Shown here: piece by piece, positions 34,531 to 42,183 of the stretch | Layout of the letters: each line of letters begins with the position of its first letter | Numbering within the stretch: position 1 is the stretch's first letter | Source: Candidatus Neomicrothrix sp. | Lineage (GTDB): Bacteria > Actinomycetota > Acidimicrobiia > Acidimicrobiales > Aldehydirespiratoraceae | Reading direction: 5' to 3' | Length of the DNA: 42,312 nucleotides | NCBI GenBank assembly: GCA_017852795.1 | Contig: JAFMKU010000004.1 | Coordinates: 28,225 to 70,536 of the forward strand | Notes under the pieces: model-generated | Told to the model about the DNA's origin: nothing | Database searches by the model: none | The model's input: the letters and a program-made list of their open reading frames with translations, nothing else | Position numbers and translations under genes: made by a program

Positions 34531-34591
34531 GGTCAGTCCGAAAGCCATCAAAACGCCCGACTGGTGATTTCGGAAAGATACGAGGGGCGCA

Positions 34592-37063
34592 ATGGCGATT
34601 ACCGAAGATCGACTCTCAGCAGTCGACAACAACGCAACTGTCAACGCAGCAGCGACAACGATGCGAGTAAAGAAACGAAACGGTTCGCTCGAACCGGTTG
34701 ATGTCAACAAGATTGTCAACGCGGTAGCCCGAGCTGGCGAAGGTTTGCTCGGTATCGACCCGATGGTGGTCTCGACCCGAACCATCGCCGCCCTCGCCGA
34801 TGGCGCCACCACGCAGGAACTCGACGAGCTCTCCATCCGCACCGCAGCCGGTCTCATCGTTGAAGAACCCAACTACTCGCGTCTCGCGGCCCGCCTCCTC
34901 GCCACCTACATCGACAAAGAAGTCCGCAACCAGAACGTCCCCTGGTTCTCTGAGTCGGTCAGCCTCGGCCACCAGCAAGGCCTGATCAGCGACGAAGTCG
35001 CCGAGTTCATCACCACCCACGCCCCCGAACTCAACGCGGCGATCAACACGCAGCGAGACAAGAACTTCGAGTTCTTTGGGTTGCGTACCGTCTACGACCG
35101 CTACCTGCTCCGTCACCCGGAAACCCGGCACGTCATCGAAACCCCGCAGTACTTCTTCCTGCGGGTGGCCTGCGGTCTAGCAACCAACCCCACCGAAGCC
35201 ATCGCGTTCTACGACCTGATGTCCTCACTGGCGTACCTGCCGTCGTCGCCGACGTTGTTCAACTCGGGAACCACACACCCGCAGATGTCAAGCTGCTACC
35301 TGCTTGACTCGCCCGAAGACTCCCTTGAAGGCATCTACAAGCGCTACACCGACATTGCTCGCCTCTCGAAGTTCGCGGGCGGTATTGGGGTGGCCTGGCA
35401 CCGCATTCGTTCAAAGCACAGCCTGATCGTCGGCACCAACGGCCTCTCCAACGGCATCGTTCCCTGGCTCAAGACCCTTGACGCCTCGGTCGCCGCGGTC
35501 AACCAGGGCGGACGGCGCAAGGGTGCCGCCTGCGTCTACCTCGAATCGTGGCATGCCGATATCGAACAGTTCCTTGAACTGCGTGATAACACCGGCGATC
35601 ACTCCCGGCGAACCCACAACATCAACCTCGCCAACTGGATCCCCGACATGTTTATGGAACGGGTCGAAAAGGACTGGCAGTGGAGCCTGTTTGACCCCAA
35701 GAAAGTCCCGGAACTCATCGACACCTACGGCGACGAATTCCGTGCCATTTACGAGCAGGCCGAAGCCGACGGACGGTTCGAACGTCAGGTGTCGGCCCGC
35801 AACCTGTACCAGCGGATGATGACCACGTTGGCCGAAACCGGCAACGGCTGGATGACCTTCAAGGACCCATCCAACGAGAAATGTAACCAGACCGGCCCCG
35901 GTGCCACCGGAGGCGACAACGCCCGGGACCGGGTCGTTCATCTCTCGAACCTGTGCACCGAGATTCTCGAAGTGACCAGCCAGGACGAAACTGCGGTTTG
36001 CAACCTCGGCTCGATCAACCTTGGGGCGTTCGTCACCGACGGCGAAGGAACCAAAACCATCGACTTCGACCGGCTCGGTGCCGTTGTGCGCCAGGTCGTG
36101 CCGTTCCTCGACCGGGTCATCGACATCAACTACTACCCCACCAACGAAGCCGGCACGTCCAACGCCCGTTGGCGTCCGGTCGGCCTCGGCATGATGGGCC
36201 TCCAAGATGTCTTCTTCAAGATGGGGATCGCCTTCGACTCTCCAGAAGCCCGTGATGTCAGCAAAGCCATCTCCGAAGAGATCTACTTCAACGCCCTTTG
36301 GGCCTCCAGCGAACTCGCCGAAGCCAACGGAGCGCACGCTGCGTTCGCCGAGACTCGGGCCGCGGCCGGCAACCTCCAGTTTGATCTGTGGGGAGTCGAA
36401 CCCAACGACCCGAAGCGCTGGGAACCACTGCGCGAACGGATCAGCACCCACGGCCTGCGCAACTCGCTGATGATCGCAATCGCCCCGACCGCCACGATCG
36501 CTTCGATCGCCGGTTGCTACGAATGCATCGAACCGCAGGTTTCCAACCTGTTCAAGCGTGAGACCCTGTCCGGCGAGTTCATGCAGATCAACCGCTACCT
36601 GGTCAAAGAACTCCAAGCCCGCGACCTTTGGGACGAACGGATGATCAACGACCTGAAGCGGGCCGAGGGCTCCATTCAGGACATTGACCGCATCCCCGAA
36701 GACCTCAAAGCCGTCTACCGCACTGCTTGGGAGATCCCGATGCGGTCGCTGATTGATCTGGCCGCCGACCGTGGCCCGTTCATCGATCAGAGCCAGTCGC
36801 TCAACTTGTTCATGGAGTCCCCGACCATCGGCCGTTTGTCGTCGATGTACATGTACGCATGGAAAGCCGGGCTCAAGACCACGTACTACCTACGGAGCCG
36901 TCCGGCCACCAAGATCAACAAGGCGACCGCCGGTTCCGACACCACCAGCAGCCCCAACGGCGGCGGTGGCGGTGGTGGCGGCAATCCGACCAAGACCTTC
37001 ACCGACGAAGAGGCGCTGGCCTGCTCGCTGGAAAACCCCGAAGCATGTGAGGCGTGCAACTAA
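34592..37063 (+). CDS. nrdA: Class I ribonucleotide reductase, large (alpha) subunit
   Basis: 823 aa; reduces ribonucleotides to deoxyribonucleotides with NrdB. An ATP-cone for overall activity control lies near 25-110 (RVKKRNGSLEPVDVNKIV). Active-site residues: Cys235 in SSCYLLD and Cys470 in CNLGS (the disulfide pair), Asn453, Cys455 and Glu457 in NLCTE, and the radical-transfer pair Tyr765-Tyr766 in TTYYLRS. The C-terminal tail has a run of eight glycines at about 787-794, then two Cys regions ending CEACN, where Cys819 and Cys822 should re-reduce the active site. The start has GAGGGG upstream. TAATG joins it to nrdB. Confidence 0.95.
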   Translation: MAITEDRLSAVDNNATVNAAATTMRVKKRNGSLEPVDVNKIVNAVARAGEGLLGIDPMVVSTRTIAALADGATTQELDELSIRTAAGLIVEEPNYSRLAARLLATYIDKEVRNQNVPWFSESVSLGHQQGLISDEVAEFITTHAPELNAAINTQRDKNFEFFGLRTVYDRYLLRHPETRHVIETPQYFFLRVACGLATNPTEAIAFYDLMSSLAYLPSSPTLFNSGTTHPQMSSCYLLDSPEDSLEGIYKRYTDIARLSKFAGGIGVAWHRIRSKHSLIVGTNGLSNGIVPWLKTLDASVAAVNQGGRRKGAACVYLESWHADIEQFLELRDNTGDHSRRTHNINLANWIPDMFMERVEKDWQWSLFDPKKVPELIDTYGDEFRAIYEQAEADGRFERQVSARNLYQRMMTTLAETGNGWMTFKDPSNEKCNQTGPGATGGDNARDRVVHLSNLCTEILEVTSQDETAVCNLGSINLGAFVTDGEGTKTIDFDRLGAVVRQVVPFLDRVIDINYYPTNEAGTSNARWRPVGLGMMGLQDVFFKMGIAFDSPEARDVSKAISEEIYFNALWASSELAEANGAHAAFAETRAAAGNLQFDLWGVEPNDPKRWEPLRERISTHGLRNSLMIAIAPTATIASIAGCYECIEPQVSNLFKRETLSGEFMQINRYLVKELQARDLWDERMINDLKRAEGSIQDIDRIPEDLKAVYRTAWEIPMRSLIDLAADRGPFIDQSQSLNLFMESPTIGRLSSMYMYAWKAGLKTTYYLRSRPATKINKATAGSDTTSSPNGGGGGGGGNPTKTFTDEEALACSLENPEACEACN

Positions 37064-38151
37064 TGGCACTAGCAGAGAACCACGATTACAACCTTGACAC
37101 GTCGTTCGACGAACCCACCGTTGGCGGTTCGGTTGCCCCGACCACCGGCCGAGGCAACATCTTGGACCCCGGGTTCAACCTGACCCTGCGCCCCATGCGG
37201 TACCCGCAGTTCTTCGAGATGTACAAGGACGCCATCAAGAACACTTGGACCGTCGAAGAAATCGACTTCTCCGACGACCTCGCTGACCTTGATCGCAAGC
37301 TGACACCGGCAGAAAAGCACCTGATCAGCCGACTGGTGGCGTTCTTCGCCACCGGCGACTCGATCGTTGCTAACAACCTGGTGCTCAACCTCTACCAGCA
37401 CATCAACGCTCCCGAAGCCCGGATGTACCTGTCCCGCCAGCTCTACGAAGAGGCGCTGCACGTCCAGTTCTACCTGAACCTGCTCGACAACTACATTCCT
37501 GACCACAGCGAACGGGCCGCAGCGTTCGCCGCAGTCGAAAACATTCCGTCGATCCGTCAGAAGGCCGAGTTCTGCTTCAAGTGGATGGGCAACGTTCCCG
37601 ACGGTTCGCTCCAGACGCAAGAGGACCGTAAGCAGTTCCTCATGAACCTGATCTGCTTTGCGACCTGCATCGAAGGACTCTTCTTCTTCGCCGCGTTTGC
37701 CTATGTGTACTTCCTGCGGGACAAGGGTCTGCTCAACGGCTTGGCCGCCGGAACCAACTGGGTGTTCCGTGACGAGTCGATGCACATGAACTTTGCGTTG
37801 GAAGTGATCAACACGGTCCGCAACGAAGAGCCCGATTTGTTCGACGACGACATGAGCCGTCGGATCACCGAGATGATCAGCGAAGCCGTCAACGCCGAAT
37901 ACCAGTTCGCTCAGGATCTGCTGGGTGAAGGTGTTCAAGGCATGTCGGTCAACGACACCCGGGCCTACCTAGAGTTTGTCGCTGACCAGCGGCTCAACCA
38001 GCTCGGCCTTCCCGCCAAGTTTGGCTCCAAGAACCCCTTTACCTTCTTGGAACTCCAAGACGTTCAGGAGCTCTCGAACTTCTTCGAACGCACCGTTTCG
38101 GCCTATCAGGTCGGCGTCGAAGGCGAAGTTTCCTTCGGGGAAGACTTCTAA
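37063..38151 (+). CDS. nrdB: Class I ribonucleotide reductase, small (beta) subunit
   Basis: 362 aa, ferritin-like radical-generating subunit. Metal ligands by motif: Asp99, Glu130, His133, Glu204, Glu238 and His241. Tyr137 stands four residues after His133, the position of the radical tyrosine (E. coli Tyr122), so the protein is not a Phe-type (Chlamydia class Ic) or Tyr-less form. Whether the metals are Fe/Fe, Mn/Mn or Mn/Fe cannot be read. The C-terminal SFGEDF would dock into NrdA. The start at 37063 overlaps the nrdA stop by one base (TAATG); GTGAGG lies about ten bases upstream. Confidence 0.94.
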   Translation: MALAENHDYNLDTSFDEPTVGGSVAPTTGRGNILDPGFNLTLRPMRYPQFFEMYKDAIKNTWTVEEIDFSDDLADLDRKLTPAEKHLISRLVAFFATGDSIVANNLVLNLYQHINAPEARMYLSRQLYEEALHVQFYLNLLDNYIPDHSERAAAFAAVENIPSIRQKAEFCFKWMGNVPDGSLQTQEDRKQFLMNLICFATCIEGLFFFAAFAYVYFLRDKGLLNGLAAGTNWVFRDESMHMNFALEVINTVRNEEPDLFDDDMSRRITEMISEAVNAEYQFAQDLLGEGVQGMSVNDTRAYLEFVADQRLNQLGLPAKFGSKNPFTFLELQDVQELSNFFERTVSAYQVGVEGEVSFGEDF

Positions 38152-38157
38152 CCATCC

Positions 38158-38236
38158 TGACCTGCACGGCCGCCACCGTTCAGGTCACCGCTTGGCTTGA
38201 CCAAGCGAACAACAGCGCCCCATCGCCCCGATGGGG
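38158..38236. repeat. Three small hairpins after nrdB
   Basis: TGACCTG/CAGGTCA (38158-38187), CGCTTGG/CCAAGCG (38189-38207, loop CTTGA) and CCCCATC/GATGGGG (38218-38236, loop GCCCC) follow one another in the 177-bp gap. Each arm is a perfect 7-bp match. They may stabilise the nrd mRNA end or be remnants of older terminators. Confidence 0.55.
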
Positions 38237-38245
38237 GTGACTAAC

Positions 38246-38283
38246 GAAACGGCCGTCTCGTTCACCAGCGAGGCGGCCGTTTC
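38246..38283. terminator. Strong bidirectional terminator between nrdB and the redoxin gene
   Basis: GAAACGGCCGTCTCG (38246-38260) pairs with CGAGGCGGCCGTTTC (38269-38283) over 15 bp, with one T-G wobble and an 8-nt loop. The arms begin with AAA and end with TTT, so both convergent transcripts end in a short U-run. Confidence 0.8.
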
Positions 38284-38328
38284 CCGTTGTAGGCAGCCGA
38301 ATCAGCGAAGGGCCAGCACCCCAGAGGG

Positions 38329-39333
38329 TCAGTACCCCATGAGGCCGTGGTACGGCGAACCGTTCGCCCGCCAGTCCTGGTAGATATCCAGGAAGCCTTG
38401 GCCAAACGGGTCCTCGCCACGCAACGGCATCATCGCCCGACGGATCGTCCAATCCTGCGGGGCCAACGCCGCGGCCTGATCGAAATGGCGGTCAGCACCG
38501 TCGGCATCGCCACGCTGTTGAAGGGCGACCGCCAACCGGAAATGCAGACGGGCTGCTTCTTCTTCGGGGGTCAAGTCCCCCACCGCAGCTCGGGCGTCTT
38601 CACTGCTAATCCCGGCGTCACCTTCACGCACCCAGCGCCGGATGCGGTCGTGTTGACGGTCCGCCGACACCCCCGTGAACTCGCTGAACGTATCGGTGCC
38701 GTACGCACTCCAGTTGGGCATGGCGATCCGGTCGTCTTCGTCGATCAACAGCACCGTGGGTACGTTCGAGATGGCGTACAGCTCGGTCAGAAGATGATCG
38801 GCGTCGATGAGCACCGGGAACGTGATGTTCTCGGCAAACCCGCGGATGGCTTCGACATTGTTGTCGATCGCGACTGCTAACACCTGAAACTCAAGGTGCC
38901 CGGCGGCGTGAAGTTCGTCCTGCAACGCCTGCCACCCGGGCAGGTCAAAGGCGCAACCTCACCAACTAGAAAACGCCACCAGCAGCCGTTTCTTGCTGCG
39001 GTGATCGCTTAACGCCGTCACCCCACCGTCAAGGTCGGGTAAGGCAAAGTCCGGGGCGTGCAGGTCGTTGAGCGCGCCTCGGCGCTGCTCACGAGGCGCA
39101 CCAATCGCGGTCAACCCCGCCACCGGATCGACCACCACCGGGCGGTCCATCAACTCGGCAAACGTTTCCAGATCTACCCCGGCATCGGAAACCAGCCGGG
39201 CCCGATCTGGGACCAACACACAGACTTCCTCCCGGCACAGCCCTTCGGGTTTGAGCGTCCAGCCCAACTCCGAAGACAGCGTCTGCTCCGACACGGTTCC
39301 GGAACTACTGACGATGACAGCCTGAGGTTGCAT
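38329..39333 (-). CDS. Redoxin (AhpC/TlpA-like) with in-frame TGA at the active site; probable selenoprotein
   Basis: Read through the TGA at 38961-38959, the frame gives 334 aa. Residues 1-85 form an N-terminal domain with GLCREEVC. A thioredoxin-fold redoxin domain follows (APDFALPDLDGG, RLLVAFSSW, cis-proline loop SNVPTVLLID). The C-terminus is TPR-like (HFRLAVALQQRGDADGADRHFDQAAALAP). The TGA follows SSW and precedes GCAFDLPGW, the place of the first cysteine in W-C-x-x-C redoxins, so codon 125 is probably selenocysteine with Cys127 as partner. A gene caller would give 38959-39333 and 38329-38925 as two truncated genes. ATG 39333 has TACCAT six bases upstream and lies 18 bp after mmsA. 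A nonsense mutation is the alternative. Confidence 0.8.
38928..38944 (-). promoter_or_regulatory. Candidate bacterial SECIS hairpin
   Basis: On the coding (minus) strand CCTGCC (38944-38939) pairs with GGCAGG (38933-38928) around loop CGGGT. The stem begins 14 bases after the TGA, and the guanine at loop position 2 is 22 bases after it. The known bacterial SECIS pattern asks for a G in the first two loop bases, 16-37 bases from the UGA. Confidence 0.6.
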
Positions 39334-39339
39334 GACGAG

Positions 39340-39345
39340 ATGGTA
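39340..39345 (-). promoter_or_regulatory. Candidate -10 element of the redoxin gene
   Basis: TACCAT ends six bases before ATG 39333, within the 18-bp gap after mmsA. The redoxin could thus be made alone as a leaderless message as well as from the operon. Confidence 0.38.
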
Positions 39346-39351
39346 GTCGGG

Positions 39352-40845
39352 TCAGTCGTTCTGGGGGAACCCGAGATCAACCGACGAACTCGCCGGATCA
39401 GGCCAGCGTGTCGTGACCGCCTGGGCCTTGGTGTAAAACCGAACCCCTTCCGGGCCGTACATGTGGGTGTCGCCAAACAACGAACTTTTCCAACCCCCAA
39501 ACGAGTGGTAGCCGACCGGCACCGGGATCGCCACGTTGATCCCAACCATCCCGACCGGTGCCCGATCGCAGAACTCGCGGGCGGCGCCACCGTCACGGGT
39601 AAAGATCGCGGTTCCGTTGCCGTACGGGTTCGCTTCGAGCAGGCGAATGGCATCGTCAAAAGTCGCGACCCGCACGACCCCAAGGACCGGGCCAAACACT
39701 TCGTCCTGGTACACCGTCATGTCAGGAGTGACATGGTCGAGCAGGCTGCAACCGAGGAAAAACCCCTCGCCGTCAAAGTGCTGCTGGCGGCCATCGAGCA
39801 CCGCGGTTGCTCCGGCTTCGATCCCGGCCGAAACATACCCCGACACCCGATCCCGATGTTCGGCGGTGACCAGAGGCCCCATCTCCGACGTCGGGTCCAT
39901 GCCGTTTCCGATCGTCAGCCCCCGGGTTCGTTCCGCGATGGCTTCGACCAGCGGATCGGCGACGTCACCAACCGCCACCACGACCGAAATCGCCATGCAG
40001 CGTTCACCGGCCGAACCAAACCCGGCCGAGACCGCAGCATCGGCGGCCAACCCCAGATCGGCATCGGGGAGCACCAGCATGTGGTTTTTGGCCCCACCCA
40101 ACGCCTGCACCCGTTTTCCATTCTCCGACGCGGTGCGGTGGATGTACTGGGCTATGGGAGTCGAACCAACGAAGCTCACCGCCCGAATCTCGGGATGGTT
40201 GAGCAGTCGGTCCACCGCTTCCTTGTCGCCGTTGACGACGTTAAACAAACCGTCCGGGAACCCCGCCTCACGGATGAGTTCAGCGATGAACATCGCCGCC
40301 GACGGATCCTTTTCGCTGGGTTTGAGAATGAACGCGTTTCCGCAGGCCAACGCATTCGGGATCATCCAGAGCGGCACCATGGCCGGGAAATTGAACGGGG
40401 TAATACCCGCCACTACCCCGAGCGGGCGCCGGATCGACGTGACGTCAACCCCGGTCGAGACCTGCGCCGAATGGGTGCCTTTGAGCAACTCGCCAACGTT
40501 GCAGGCGAACTCAATATTTTCGAGGCCTCGGGCCACCTCGCCCAGCGCGTCGCTGTGCACTTTGCCGTGCTCGGCGGTGATGCGAGCCGCGAGTTCATCG
40601 GCGTTGGTTTCGACCAGGTTCCGAAAAGCAAACATGGCTTTGGACCGCTTGGCCATGCTCGAAAAACGCCAGTCTTCGAACGCGGCGCTCGCCACCTCGA
40701 TGGCGTGATCCAACTCGGCGACCGACGCCAACGCCACCGAACCGGTCTGTTCACCGGTCGCCGGGTTGTACACCGGGGCTGTCCGCGAGGACGTGCCGGC
40801 AACTACCGAACCGCCTACGAAATGTCCAATAGCTGTCCCAGTCAT
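39352..40845 (-). CDS. mmsA: CoA-acylating methylmalonate-semialdehyde dehydrogenase
   Basis: 497 aa, aldehyde dehydrogenase fold. It converts methylmalonate semialdehyde to propionyl-CoA or malonate semialdehyde to acetyl-CoA. Evidence: ITPFNFPAMVPLWM (Asn152), the MMSDH-typical GGAKNH in place of the usual ELGGK, which removes the general-base glutamate and fits a CoA-dependent reaction, and the nucleophile Cys283 in GSAGERCMA. VYQDEVFGPVL follows in the C-terminal half. Start ATG 40845 has GGAGG nine bases upstream and overlaps the aminotransferase stop by one base (TGATG). Upstream codons in frame are shadow. Confidence 0.93.
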   Translation of the reverse strand: MTGTAIGHFVGGSVVAGTSSRTAPVYNPATGEQTGSVALASVAELDHAIEVASAAFEDWRFSSMAKRSKAMFAFRNLVETNADELAARITAEHGKVHSDALGEVARGLENIEFACNVGELLKGTHSAQVSTGVDVTSIRRPLGVVAGITPFNFPAMVPLWMIPNALACGNAFILKPSEKDPSAAMFIAELIREAGFPDGLFNVVNGDKEAVDRLLNHPEIRAVSFVGSTPIAQYIHRTASENGKRVQALGGAKNHMLVLPDADLGLAADAAVSAGFGSAGERCMAISVVVAVGDVADPLVEAIAERTRGLTIGNGMDPTSEMGPLVTAEHRDRVSGYVSAGIEAGATAVLDGRQQHFDGEGFFLGCSLLDHVTPDMTVYQDEVFGPVLGVVRVATFDDAIRLLEANPYGNGTAIFTRDGGAAREFCDRAPVGMVGINVAIPVPVGYHSFGGWKSSLFGDTHMYGPEGVRFYTKAQAVTTRWPDPASSSVDLGFPQND

Positions 40846-42134
40846 CAGCGATCCTCCACTGCGTTGATCGCCCCAAGGAGCGCTTCGATGCCTTCCTGCA
40901 TCTCGGTTTCGGTCACGTTGAGCATCGGGGCGATCCGGATCACGTTGCCGTACAACCCACCCTTGCCCACCAGGAGGCCGTGGGCGCGACATGCTTCCAA
41001 GAAGGCCACGGCCCGAGCCGGATCTGGTTCGTTGCTGCCCGGATGCACAAACTCCAACGCCTGCATCAACCCTTTGCCGCGCAGTTCTGCGATCCAGTCG
41101 TGGGCTTCAACCGCAGGGCCCAGCGCCTCGGTGAGTTGACGTCCGCGAGTCAACGCGTTGGCCTGCATGCCTTCTTCTTCAACGGCATTCAACGTGGCGA
41201 GGCCTGCCGCGGCCGACAAAGGGTTGCCTCCGAAGGTCGAAAACGATGTGACCGTGATGGTGTCCATGATTTCGGCTCGGGCCACTACCCCGGCCAGGCT
41301 GGCCCCGTTGCCAACTCCTTTGGCGAACGTCAACATGTCCGGCACCACGTCGTGGGCTTCGTAGCCCCAGTAGTGCTCACCGGTACGGCCCCAGCCGGTC
41401 TGCACCTCGTCAGAGATCAACAGGATTCCGTTGGCATCCAGTTCTTTCTTGAACGCCCCAAAGAACCCGTCGGGTGGGGTGGCGAAACCGCCAACTCCCT
41501 GAATGGGTTCAGCGATCAGACAGGCGATCCCACCGGCAGACATCATGTCGAGCATCTGCGACAGATCATCGACGCAGGCCTGGGTGAATTCGGCATCATC
41601 AAGGTTCCGGAACGGGCTCCGCAGTCGATAGCCGCCCTGCACGAAATGCACGTCAAGGCCAGAAATCGACGTTGACGACCAGGAAGCGTGCGAAGTGATG
41701 GCCTGCGTCGTGAACGACCGTCCGTGGTAGCTGTTGCGCATCGCCAGCACCTGGTTGCTGTTGCGGTAGCTCGTGGCCAGCAGCAGCGCCGTGTCGTTGG
41801 CTTCGGTTCCCGACGTGGTGAAGAACACTCGAGCGTCCGGGATGCCCGACAACGCGCAGATCTTCTCGGCCAGCGCGATCATCGGCTCGTTCAAATACAG
41901 CGTCGAACTGTGCATGACCTTCGCCGCCTGCGCCTGCACCGCCGCCACCACCTTGGGGTGGGCATGCCCGATCATGGTGGTCAGTACGCCACCAAAAAAA
42001 TCGAGGTAACGATCTCCTGAAGCGGTGAAGACATAGCTGCCCTCGCCGCGATCCAGCGAGATCGGTTCGGCGTACATCGGCTTGACGAAAGACGGCAACA
42101 CCGCGCGGTAGCGCTCATGCAGTTCAGAATCCAT
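40845..42134 (-). CDS. Class III PLP-dependent aminotransferase (beta-alanine/3-aminoisobutyrate type)
   Basis: 429 aa, cytosolic. PLP-binding residues: Lys272 in TFAKGVGNG (Schiff base), Asp242 in SDEVQTGWGR, and the SGTEAND phosphate-binding motif near 109-114. The sequence resembles alanine-glyoxylate aminotransferase 2-like enzymes, which use 4-aminobutyrate, beta-alanine or 3-aminoisobutyrate as donors. Coupling to mmsA makes a product semialdehyde of the malonate/methylmalonate type the likeliest. The start MDSELHER is preferred to an upstream ATG at 42248, which would read into the neighbouring dehydrogenase. It follows that gene by 49 bp. Confidence 0.87.
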   Translation of the reverse strand: MDSELHERYRAVLPSFVKPMYAEPISLDRGEGSYVFTASGDRYLDFFGGVLTTMIGHAHPKVVAAVQAQAAKVMHSSTLYLNEPMIALAEKICALSGIPDARVFFTTSGTEANDTALLLATSYRNSNQVLAMRNSYHGRSFTTQAITSHASWSSTSISGLDVHFVQGGYRLRSPFRNLDDAEFTQACVDDLSQMLDMMSAGGIACLIAEPIQGVGGFATPPDGFFGAFKKELDANGILLISDEVQTGWGRTGEHYWGYEAHDVVPDMLTFAKGVGNGASLAGVVARAEIMDTITVTSFSTFGGNPLSAAAGLATLNAVEEEGMQANALTRGRQLTEALGPAVEAHDWIAELRGKGLMQALEFVHPGSNEPDPARAVAFLEACRAHGLLVGKGGLYGNVIRIAPMLNVTETEMQEGIEALLGAINAVEDR

Positions 42135-42183
42135 GAGGAGAGTCTGCCCCAAACCCGCCCGGATTGGGCAGATAACCGGGTTG

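Larger units (their letters stand above)
34272..34591 (+). promoter_or_regulatory. 320-bp structured regulatory leader of nrdAB
   Basis: No gene is seen here. From left to right it holds DnaA-box-like sites (34292-34372), a long interrupted hairpin (34385-34441), a possible -35 TTGACG (34440-34445) with the inverted repeat ATGTAA/TTACAT (34449-34474), a second hairpin (34473-34504), four 8-bp tandem units (34499-34530) and a GAGGGG ribosome binding site before ATG 34592. A NrdR-type box of the published consensus was not recognised, though the ATGTAA/TTACAT repeat could be an operator. Base composition is visibly more AT-rich than in the flanking genes. Confidence 0.6.

Noticed and set aside
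34272-34591. Chromosomal replication origin
   Set aside because: Only three boxes, no dnaA, dnaN or gyrB next to it, and the position fits nrdAB control.
34272-34591. Cobalamin riboswitch before nrdA
   Set aside because: No B12-box-like sequence seen, and nrdA/nrdB encode an oxygen-dependent class I enzyme, not the B12-dependent class II.
34513-34701. Upstream open frame overlapping the nrdA start
   Set aside because: It starts within the 8-bp repeats without a ribosome binding site and has an unstructured translation.
38959-39333. Redoxin N-terminal piece as a complete 124-aa gene
   Set aside because: It ends in mid-fold at SSW, right before the catalytic residues; the rest follows in the same frame.
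39058-41139. Plus-strand open frame of 693 codons over mmsA
   Set aside because: It lies antisense to conserved dehydrogenase and aminotransferase genes, is rich in R, P and H as expected of GC-rich shadows, and shows no motif.
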